Below, in pieces: positions 1 through 5,554 of a DNA stretch of 6,191 nt. The notes beneath the pieces are model-generated. The model worked only from the letters and a program-made list of their open reading frames with translations, was not told where the DNA came from and did not search any database. The stretch is from Flavobacteriaceae bacterium (GTDB taxonomy: Bacteria > Bacteroidota > Bacteroidia > Flavobacteriales > Flavobacteriaceae): assembly GCA_947472705.1 (NCBI GenBank), contig CANJDA010000127.1:1-6191 (forward strand). Direction: 5' to 3'. Position numbers and translations under genes: made by a program. The stretch's first letter is position 1, and the number at the start of each line of letters is the position of its first letter.

Positions 1-1
1 A

Positions 2-1441
2 TTGCCAAAACCAGGAGAAAAAATTACCAATATCAAACCACAAGCCGGCAAAACCAGCAATGTTTTTTTAGATGGACTTAAAGGTGTTTTAACTAGTGTA
101 AAAAGTTTACAATTTAATTATACCCAAAATGAAGGTACGGTACTTCCAGGTTTCATTCCAGGATTAGGTTTCTTTGGTTCAACTAAACCATCATTAGGTT
201 TTGTTTTTGGAGCGCAAGATGATGTTCGTTACGAAGCTGCCAAAAGAGGTTGGTTAACAAACTATCCTAATTTTAACCAAAGTTATACTCAAGTTGCTAC
301 TAAAACTCTTGATTTTACAGCAAATATGGATTTGTTCCCGGATTTTAAAATTGATTTAACCGCCAACCGAACCTATGCTGATAATTATTCTGAACAGTAT
401 GATGTTTCGCCTGATGGCTTTTATAATTCTAGATCACCATATACTACTGGGAACTTTGCGATTTCAACAATCATGTTAAAATCAGCATTTAAGAAAAGTG
501 ATGAAACTGGCTCTTCTCCTTTTGAAGAGTTTAGAAATAATCGAATTATTATTGCTAATCGTTTAGCCGTTCAAAGAGGAATTGACATTACAAATCCTGC
601 TAATTTAGATGCTGAAGGATACCCAATTGGTTACGGAAAAAACAGCCAAGAAGTTTTAATTCCATCCCTATTGGCAGCTTATACTGGTTTATATTCTACA
701 AAAATGGGAGAAACCGCAAAAAGCATTTCGTTAGATGCTTTTAGAAATATCCCTATTCCAAACTGGACTATTAAATATAGTGGATTGATGCGCTATCAGT
801 TTTTTAAAGACCGATTCAAACGTTTTTCAGTTCAACATGCTTATAGAGCTTCTTACACCATAAATTCATTCCGTTCCAATTTTGATTATAATCAACATCC
901 AGGAGAAATAAATCCGACAACCAATAATTACTATAGCAAAATAGTTATAGGAAATATTAACTTGGTAGAACAATTCAACCCGTTAGTTCGTTTTGATTTT
1001 GAAATGAAAAATTCGCTTAAATTTTTGGTTGAAATGAAAAAAGACCGAAGTCTTTCTATGAGTTTTGACAATAATTTATTGACCGAAGTTCAAGGAAAAG
1101 AATTCATAGTAGGACTAGGATATCGTTTCAAAGATGTTATTTTTTCTTCAACTTTAGCTGATAACCCAACCGGAATTATTAAAAGTGATATCAATCTAAA
1201 AATTGATTTCTCATTAAGAAACAACAAAACCATTGTTCGAAATTTAGATTATAATAACAATCAGTTGGGTGGAGGACAGAATATATGGTCTGCCAAATTA
1301 ACTGCTGATTATGCTTTAAGTAAAAATTTGACCGCCATTTTCTTCTATGATCATTCATTCTCAAAACCAGTGATATCAACATCATTCCCACTCACAAATA
1401 TTAGATGTGGATTTACCATGCGTTACAGTTTTGGAAATTAA
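2..1441 (+). CDS. sprA: SprA, T9SS outer-membrane translocon, C-terminal part (5' truncated)
   Basis: This is the C-terminal 479 codons of SprA (Sov in Porphyromonas), the very large outer-membrane beta-barrel through which type IX secretion cargo leaves the cell; in gliding flavobacteria it is needed to secrete the surface adhesins. The full protein is usually over 2000 residues, so most of the gene lies left of the window. The TTG at position 2 is an internal leucine codon, not a start. I recognise the family from blocks in this fragment: GTVLPGFIPGLGFFG (about residues 45-59), a GFVFGAQDDVR block (66-76), FPDFKIDLTANRTYADN, and the C-terminal stretch with NLDYNNNQLGGGQ and DHSFSKPVISTSFPLTN. 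Alternating polar/hydrophobic segments and the aromatic, glycine-rich end (MRYSFGN, stop TAA at 1439-1441) fit closing strands of an outer-membrane barrel. No frameshift is visible. The next gene, gcvH, appears to have its own promoter. Confidence 0.95.
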   Translation: MPKPGEKITNIKPQAGKTSNVFLDGLKGVLTSVKSLQFNYTQNEGTVLPGFIPGLGFFGSTKPSLGFVFGAQDDVRYEAAKRGWLTNYPNFNQSYTQVATKTLDFTANMDLFPDFKIDLTANRTYADNYSEQYDVSPDGFYNSRSPYTTGNFAISTIMLKSAFKKSDETGSSPFEEFRNNRIIIANRLAVQRGIDITNPANLDAEGYPIGYGKNSQEVLIPSLLAAYTGLYSTKMGETAKSISLDAFRNIPIPNWTIKYSGLMRYQFFKDRFKRFSVQHAYRASYTINSFRSNFDYNQHPGEINPTTNNYYSKIVIGNINLVEQFNPLVRFDFEMKNSLKFLVEMKKDRSLSMSFDNNLLTEVQGKEFIVGLGYRFKDVIFSSTLADNPTGIIKSDINLKIDFSLRNNKTIVRNLDYNNNQLGGGQNIWSAKLTADYALSKNLTAIFFYDHSFSKPVISTSFPLTNIRCGFTMRYSFGN

Positions 1442-1460
1442 TAAAGTTTTCAAATAATCA

Positions 1461-1492
1461 TTTTAGTATTCACAGTAGAAATTATACTTTTG
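1461..1492 (+). promoter_or_regulatory. Predicted Bacteroidota promoter for gcvH
   Basis: TACTTTTG at 1485-1492 is an exact match to the Bacteroidota -7 consensus TAnnTTTG. About 20 bases upstream is a T-rich TTTTAG (1461-1466), a weak version of the -33 TTTG element. Transcription would begin a few bases after 1492 and give a leader of roughly 55 bases that is purine- and A-rich up to the gcvH ATG. The location between sprA and gcvH supports separate expression of gcvH. The match is by eye and the -33 element is poor. Confidence 0.55.
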
Positions 1493-1551
1493 AAGACTCG
1501 AGGACAAAGTGACCGAACAGAAAGAAGTTAAATTAAAAAACAAACAAACTA

Positions 1552-1932
1552 ATGAACATACCAAGTAATTTAAAGTATACTAAAGACCACGAATGGGTTT
1601 TAATTGAAGGCGATGTGGCAACAGTAGGAATTACAGATTTTGCCCAAAAAGAGTTAGGAGATATCGTTTATGTAGAAGTTGAGACTCTGGATCAAACCTT
1701 AGCTAAAGACGAAGTTTTTGGAACCGTAGAAGCGGTAAAAACGGTATCCGATTTATTCTTGCCTTTATCAGGAGAAATCATTGAATTTAATGATGAATTA
1801 GAATCAAATCCAGAAGATGTAAACGCTGATCCCTATGGAAAAGGCTGGATGATAAAACTAAAAATCTCTAATGCTGATGAAGCTGGCGAATTACTTTCAG
1901 CCGATGCATACAAACAACTTATTGGTGCTTAA
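1552..1932 (+). CDS. gcvH: Glycine cleavage system H protein
   Basis: GcvH is the small cytoplasmic carrier of the glycine cleavage system. Its lipoyl arm takes the aminomethyl group from GcvP, passes it to GcvT and is re-oxidised by the L protein. The product is 126 residues, normal for the family. The lipoylation site is clear: GTVEAVKTVSDL at residues 57-68, with the modified lysine at K63. The N-terminal KYTKDHEWV and GITDFAQKELGDIV blocks and the later NPEDVNADPYGKGWM block are also typical. The ATG at 1552 has an A-rich leader (ACAAACAAACTA) and no Shine-Dalgarno site, as is common in Bacteroidota. It is a lone gcv gene, with gcvT and gcvP not in the window; scattered gcv genes are common in this group. 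The stop (1930-1932) overlaps the likely start of the VanZ-like gene, which suggests co-translation. No glycine riboswitch is seen upstream. Confidence 0.97.
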   Translation: MNIPSNLKYTKDHEWVLIEGDVATVGITDFAQKELGDIVYVEVETLDQTLAKDEVFGTVEAVKTVSDLFLPLSGEIIEFNDELESNPEDVNADPYGKGWMIKLKISNADEAGELLSADAYKQLIGA

Positions 1933-2299
1933 AAAAACCATTTATGGTTTGGCTATTGGCTGGACTACACTGATTGCCATATTATGTTTAGTGAAGTTTG
2001 AAAAATTACCAAGCTTAGGGGTTTCTGGAGCTGATAAATATGTTCATTTTACTTTCCACTTTATTTTTACATTGCTTTGGGGTAGCTATCTCTGGTTACA
2101 ACAAATGCCTTGGAAACTTAACCAAATTGGTAAAGTCGTTTGTATGTCTTTACTCTACGGAATTTTAATAGAGTTTTTACAAGAAACTTGCACTGCATCC
2201 AGACACGCAGATATTTTTGATGTACTAGCAAATTTTAGTGGTGCCATATTAGCATTTCTAATTTTTGTGTTTATAAAAACATTAAGAACAACAAATTAA
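1925..2299 (+). CDS. VanZ-like family small membrane protein
   Basis: This encodes a small integral membrane protein of the VanZ-like family. The founder VanZ gives low-level teicoplanin resistance, but most chromosomal relatives, including this one, have no proven role, so no resistance should be inferred. From a GTG start at 1925 the product is 124 residues (MLKKTIYGLAIGW...), with about four membrane segments near residues 5-23, 40-58, 68-84 and 104-118. Family residues are visible: D37-K38 and H41 in the DKYVHF motif, E83 and Q86, then R93, D96, D99, N103 and G106 in a spaced R..D..D...N..G pattern. The start is uncertain. GTG 1925 overlaps gcvH by 8 bases and gives the expected short N-terminus; TTG 1922, ATG 1904 and ATG 1871 are in frame but would overlap gcvH more deeply. 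It probably shares the gcvH transcript and ends at the terminator at 2321-2351. Confidence 0.85.
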   Translation: MLKKTIYGLAIGWTTLIAILCLVKFEKLPSLGVSGADKYVHFTFHFIFTLLWGSYLWLQQMPWKLNQIGKVVCMSLLYGILIEFLQETCTASRHADIFDVLANFSGAILAFLIFVFIKTLRTTN

Positions 2300-2320
2300 A
2301 AGGTATATAGTACAAAAAAT

Positions 2321-2351
2321 AAAGTCCCGATGTAAGTCGGGATTTTTTTTT
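2321..2351 (+). terminator. Intrinsic terminator after the VanZ-like gene
   Basis: A ten-base-pair stem pairs AAAGTCCCGA (2321-2330) with TCGGGATTTT (2337-2346) around the six-base loop TGTAAG, with one G-U pair and otherwise perfect pairing. The T run spans 2343-2351, nine Ts. This is a textbook Rho-independent terminator on the + strand, 21 bases after the VanZ-like stop codon. It separates gcvH-vanZ from deoC-remB. Its T run directly abuts the probable deoC promoter box. Confidence 0.93.
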
Positions 2352-2358
2352 ACTTTTA
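2351..2358 (+). promoter_or_regulatory. Possible -7 promoter box for deoC
   Basis: TACTTTTA matches the Bacteroidota -7 consensus TAnnTTTG at all fixed positions except the last. It sits right after the terminator T run and only four bases before the deoC ATG, so a transcript from it would be leaderless or almost so. No -33 TTTG element stands at the expected distance, because that spot is taken by the terminator hairpin. Something must drive deoC-remB after the terminator and no better site is seen, but the call is weak. Confidence 0.35.
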
Positions 2359-2362
2359 TGCC

Positions 2363-3106
2363 ATGAATATAAAACAGTATCTCGACTCCACTTATCTAAA
2401 AACAGCCCTTCAAGCTGGCCTTTCTGAAGATGATAATAATGCTGTAGTAAAAAGATTTATACAAGAAGCTATTGACGAAGGTTTCAAGCTTATTATGATT
2501 AGACCTGATAAGGTTAAAATGGCAAAGTTGATGATAACAAAAGCTAAATCTAAAGTACTCATTGGCACCGTTATTTCTTTCCCAGAGGGGAGTAATTCAA
2601 TAGAGGCAAAATTAGCCGAAGCTCAGCAAGCAATTGAAGATGGAGCAGACGAATTAGACTTTGTTGCCAACTATGAAGCTTTCAAAAAAGGAACATTAGA
2701 ATTGGTAAAACAAGAAATTTTAAGTGGTACTCGTTTAGGTATTGAAAATCATAAAGCTGTTAAATGGATAATAGAAGTTGTTGCATTAACTGATGGTCAA
2801 ATCATTAGGTTTTCGGCTGTGATAAAAAATGTTGTGATTTCAAATTTTAAAGAAAACTGTTTATCCAATATATTTGTAAAATCATCTACAGGCTTTTATA
2901 AGACAGAAAATGGATTACCAAATGGCGCAACAATTCCAACCATAATAATGATGCTTGAAAACGCCTCCCCACTTCCGGTGAAAGCTGCAGGAGGTGTTCG
3001 CACCTATGAAGAAGCCGAAGAAATGATTCGCTTAGGAGTAAAACGCATTGGTACTTCAGCAGCCAAAACTATTGCTAATGGCGGAACTGCCTCAAGCAAT
3101 TATTAA
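2363..3106 (+). CDS. deoC: Deoxyribose-phosphate aldolase
   Basis: DeoC is a cytoplasmic class I aldolase that splits 2-deoxy-D-ribose 5-phosphate into acetaldehyde and glyceraldehyde 3-phosphate, so carbon from deoxynucleosides enters glycolysis. The product has 247 residues, close to the usual length. By family alignment from memory, the Schiff-base lysine is K173 in FVKSSTGF, the second active-site lysine is K207 in VKAAGGVRT, and the catalytic aspartate is D99 in DELDF. The N-terminal LDSTYLK and the C-terminal VKRIGTSAA phosphate-binding region are also typical, so it should be active. The ATG at 2363 is preferred because the next in-frame ATG (residue 45) would remove the first strand of the barrel. 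It lies 12 bases after a terminator, and remB begins 18 bases after its stop with no terminator between, so the two are probably co-transcribed. No deo-operon partners (deoA, deoB, deoD) are nearby. Confidence 0.95.
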   Translation: MNIKQYLDSTYLKTALQAGLSEDDNNAVVKRFIQEAIDEGFKLIMIRPDKVKMAKLMITKAKSKVLIGTVISFPEGSNSIEAKLAEAQQAIEDGADELDFVANYEAFKKGTLELVKQEILSGTRLGIENHKAVKWIIEVVALTDGQIIRFSAVIKNVVISNFKENCLSNIFVKSSTGFYKTENGLPNGATIPTIIMMLENASPLPVKAAGGVRTYEEAEEMIRLGVKRIGTSAAKTIANGGTASSNY

Positions 3107-3115
3107 TTTATTTAT

Positions 3116-3125
3116 AAAAAAAAAA
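3116..3125 (+). repeat. A10 homopolymer at the remB start
   Basis: Ten consecutive adenines run from 3116 through the A of the remB ATG. A-rich sequence just before a start is normal in Bacteroidota and helps translation. The unbroken run is also a place where slipped-strand changes could alter spacing without touching the reading frame. Confidence 0.6.
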
Positions 3126-5239
3126 TGAAAAAGATATTTTCTCTTTTTGTAATGTTACTTAGCATTGTTGCTTCGGCACAAAATTCGAAAAACACAGAAC
3201 GTTTTCCTGTATTCCCATCATGTCAGGGCATGGAGTTTCAAGCTTTGGAAACTTGTTTTTACAATCAGGTACAAGATTTTGTATATAATAACTTTAAAGT
3301 TCCTGAAAAGCTAAAAGAAAGCAATTATAAAGGGGCCGTAATCGTGCTGTTTGAAGTTAATGATGCCGGGAATTTCAAAGTGATTTATGTTGATGCTATT
3401 GAAGAATCTTTAATTACAGAAAGTAAACGCGTTTTTGGTCAATTGCCAAAAATAAGTCCGGCTACTTATAATGGTACTCCAACATATGCTAAATACACTA
3501 TCAAGATTGCTATACCGTTGCAAAGTGTTGCCGAAATTCAGGCGCAAAAAAAAGCTGAAATTTTAACTGAAAAGGCTTCTATTAAATACACTCCCAACAA
3601 CAAACCTTTGACTGAATTGGATAGTATCAAAACAACCAAGTTTGATAATCCTCAATTTGAAAGTCATAACAACATTCCGTTTTCGCATAGTTATTATTCG
3701 CAATTTGATGACGAAATGAATCAGATGGGAGCTAATAATCATACGGCTTCCAAACCGTATAATTATGCTGATGTTTCTAAGTATTATAATTTGAAGCAAG
3801 AAAATCAACAGCTTAGTAAAAACAAGCAAGGTTGGTGGGGTAGAAAGTTATGGGATGAAAATTTAATTCAAATACAAGGAGAAGATTATTGGTTTACATT
3901 GAATCCCATTTTTGATTTGCAGATGGGTAAAAGCGACCCAAGCAAGGCTAAGTATACTTATGTTAATACTAGAGGTTTACAATTTAACGGTGGTTTAGGC
4001 AAAGAACTGAACTTTACCACTACTGTATTTGAAAGTCAAGGACGTTTTGCTGATTATTTCAATCGGTATGCTGAATCTATTAAGCCTGATGGTGGTGATC
4101 CTGCTATTATTCCGGGTATTGGAATTGCGAAACCTTTTAAAAAGGATGCTTATGATTTTCCTATGGCTGAAGCCAATTTATCGTATACTCCGAGTAAGTT
4201 AATCAATATTAATTTGGGTTATGGGAAGAATTTTATTGGCGATGGATACCGTTCTTTATTGTTAGGCGATGGTGCTAGCCCTTATCCTTATATAAAAATG
4301 AACACTACCTTTTGGAAAATAAAATATACCAATGTATATACTTGGTTGAAAGACGTTCGCCCTGAGGTTACTGTGGATAGAACTTATGCTACTAAGTTTG
4401 CTGCCAGTCATTATTTGAGTTTGAATGTGACTAATCGTTGGAATGTAGGCTTCTTTGAATCGGTGATTTGGACTAGCAAGAATGGTCGTGGCTTTGATAT
4501 GAGTTTTGTGAATCCTATTATTTTTTATCGTACGGTTGAGTTTGCTTCATCGGCACGAACTGGAAATGCGATGTTAGGATTTACCACTAAATACAAGTTT
4601 AGCAATCAGGTGAATATGTATGGTCAGTTATTGCTTGACGAATTTTCTTTGAACGACATTAAAGCTGGAAAGAAAAGTTGGAAAAACAAATATGGGTATC
4701 AGTTAGGCCTTAAATATTATAACGCTTTTAACCTTAAAAACTTGTTATTGCAGGTTGAATATAACCATGTGCGTCCTTATGTGTACTCGCATAGTGATCC
4801 TATTACCAATTATGGACACAACAACCAGAGTTTAGGTCATCAATGGGGTGGTAATTTTAAAGAATTGATTTTTATGGCTCGATACCATCATGGTCGTTAT
4901 TTTGCGGATGCTAAAGTTACAACGGGCCTTCGTGGTTTGGATTTTGATACTGCTACTGATGGGTATAATTATGGAAGTAACATTTATAAAAGCTATGAAG
5001 TAAACCGTCCTTATGATGAAGGGGTGGTTATTGGGCAAGGAAATAAAACCAAGGTCTTTATTGCCGATTTGCAGGCGGGTTATTTGATTAATCCGGCGAC
5101 GAATATGAAGTTGTTTGGTAGTTTTATTTACCGCAATTTTAATCCTACTACCGAAACGGCTACGATTATTAAAGAGAGCACTACTTGGGTCTCTGTTGGG
5201 TTGCGTTGTGATATTTTCAATTGGTATTTTGATTATTAG
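3125..5239 (+). CDS. remB: Gliding motility protein RemB, TonB-C-like domain plus Wzi-like outer-membrane barrel
   Basis: I identify this 704-residue protein as RemB, a cell-envelope protein linked to gliding in Flavobacterium johnsoniae and encoded a few genes downstream of sprA there; its molecular role is not established. Residues 1-18 form a signal peptide ending ASA, with probable cleavage before Q19. Residues about 26-133 resemble the TonB C-terminal domain of flavobacterial energy transducers: FPSC (C33) and a second cysteine at C44, then KGAVIVLFEVNDAG and a KRVFGQLPKISPA block. Residues 134-235 are a polar, Gln/Asn/Lys-rich linker. From about 236 to the end, beta-rich sequence resembles the Wzi/capsule-assembly outer-membrane barrel family, with GKNFIGDGYRSLLL at 367-380 and a terminal aromatic (FNWYFDY). 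No membrane anchor or T9SS sorting domain is visible, so I infer an outer-membrane barrel with a periplasmic N-terminal domain. The start is certain (signal peptide, A-rich leader). It is probably co-transcribed with deoC. Confidence 0.8.
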   Translation: MKKIFSLFVMLLSIVASAQNSKNTERFPVFPSCQGMEFQALETCFYNQVQDFVYNNFKVPEKLKESNYKGAVIVLFEVNDAGNFKVIYVDAIEESLITESKRVFGQLPKISPATYNGTPTYAKYTIKIAIPLQSVAEIQAQKKAEILTEKASIKYTPNNKPLTELDSIKTTKFDNPQFESHNNIPFSHSYYSQFDDEMNQMGANNHTASKPYNYADVSKYYNLKQENQQLSKNKQGWWGRKLWDENLIQIQGEDYWFTLNPIFDLQMGKSDPSKAKYTYVNTRGLQFNGGLGKELNFTTTVFESQGRFADYFNRYAESIKPDGGDPAIIPGIGIAKPFKKDAYDFPMAEANLSYTPSKLININLGYGKNFIGDGYRSLLLGDGASPYPYIKMNTTFWKIKYTNVYTWLKDVRPEVTVDRTYATKFAASHYLSLNVTNRWNVGFFESVIWTSKNGRGFDMSFVNPIIFYRTVEFASSARTGNAMLGFTTKYKFSNQVNMYGQLLLDEFSLNDIKAGKKSWKNKYGYQLGLKYYNAFNLKNLLLQVEYNHVRPYVYSHSDPITNYGHNNQSLGHQWGGNFKELIFMARYHHGRYFADAKVTTGLRGLDFDTATDGYNYGSNIYKSYEVNRPYDEGVVIGQGNKTKVFIADLQAGYLINPATNMKLFGSFIYRNFNPTTETATIIKESTTWVSVGLRCDIFNWYFDY

Positions 5240-5320
5240 GATGTTGGTTTATTTTATCAGCATCAATTTAAGATAGTTTTGAAATCGAAGTAATAACGCA
5301 TTCAATCCAAGCACAAAAAA

Positions 5321-5394
5321 GATTTCCTAACTCGCCCCGATGGGAGTGTCTACCGTGTAGCGCGGACAGCGGGGAAATGGATACCTAGTATGCC
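5321..5394. ncRNA. Structured intergenic element, possible dispersed Flavobacterium repeat or small RNA
   Basis: This stretch contrasts with its AT-rich surroundings and contains nested pairing: ATTTCC 5322-5327 with GGAAAT 5373-5378, or alternatively CCCCG 5335-5339 with CGGGG 5370-5374, plus TGTC 5347-5350 with GACA 5365-5368 and a small CTAC/GTAG hairpin (5350-5353, 5357-5360). A further small stem, ATAC 5381-5384 with GTAT 5388-5391, follows. The words CGCCCCGATGG and CGGACAGCGGGG resemble an element I remember as occurring many times between genes in Flavobacterium genomes, with a variable hairpin between these two conserved ends. It may correspond to the Flavo-1 RNA motif, but I could not compare it. 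Read on the minus strand, GGAAAT is followed by CTTTTTTG, so it might act as a terminator in that direction. Ends and strand are uncertain. Confidence 0.45.
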
Positions 5395-5469
5395 CAGACC
5401 TTTCGCTACTGCTATTCATCAGCATAAATCCTAGCCTTTTACTAATGTGAAATATATACTCAAATATTT

Positions 5470-5501
5470 TTTGTCAAATCGTTTTGTATAAAGTACCTTT
5501 G
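5470..5501 (+). promoter_or_regulatory. Predicted promoter for cyoE
   Basis: TACCTTTG at 5494-5501 is an exact match to the Bacteroidota -7 consensus TAnnTTTG. TTTG at 5470-5473, at the end of a seven-base TTTTTTG, supplies the -33 element with a 20-base spacer, within the usual range. This is the best promoter in the window. Transcription would start a few bases after 5501, giving a leader of about 45-50 bases before the cyoE ATG. Confidence 0.75.
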
Positions 5502-5511
5502 CGCCACCCGA

Positions 5512-5523
5512 GGCTGTTAAGCC
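5512..5523 (+). other. Small hairpin in the cyoE leader
   Basis: GGCT (5512-5515) pairs with AGCC (5520-5523) around the loop GTTA, about ten bases after the predicted transcription start. Four base pairs form only a small stem. It may protect the 5' end or mean nothing; there is no T run, so it is not a terminator. Confidence 0.3.
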
Positions 5524-5554
5524 AAATTGAACGGAGTTAGTATAAAAACCACGA

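Larger units (their letters stand above)
5240..5554. other. Gene-free region between remB and cyoE
   Basis: These 315 bases hold no credible coding sequence on either strand. The first 80 bases (5240-5320) are AT-rich and show no convincing terminator for remB. The middle part (about 5321-5394) is noticeably richer in G and C and folds; it is listed separately as a structured element. Bases 5395-5460 show nothing I recognise. The last 85 bases carry the cyoE promoter and leader. Confidence 0.7.

Noticed and set aside
1191..1391. Minus-strand open frame of 66 codons inside sprA
   Set aside because: It lies entirely within sprA, has no recognisable domain or promoter, and reads as a shadow of the AT-rich beta-barrel coding sequence.
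1493..1551. Possible glycine riboswitch in the gcvH leader
   Set aside because: The leader is only about 55 bases and shows no paired helices or glycine-aptamer-like conserved sequence.
3563..3829. Minus-strand open frame of 88 codons inside remB
   Set aside because: Its composition is the Ile/Arg-rich pattern expected opposite the Asn/Lys/Tyr-rich remB linker, with no domain or start signals.
4832..5038. Minus-strand open frame of 68 codons inside remB
   Set aside because: It is antisense to the conserved beta-barrel region, with Ile/Thr-rich shadow composition.
5240..5280. Possible terminator after remB (GATG 5240-5243 with CATC 5261-5264)
   Set aside because: Four base pairs around a 17-base loop, with no T run directly after it, are too weak to call.
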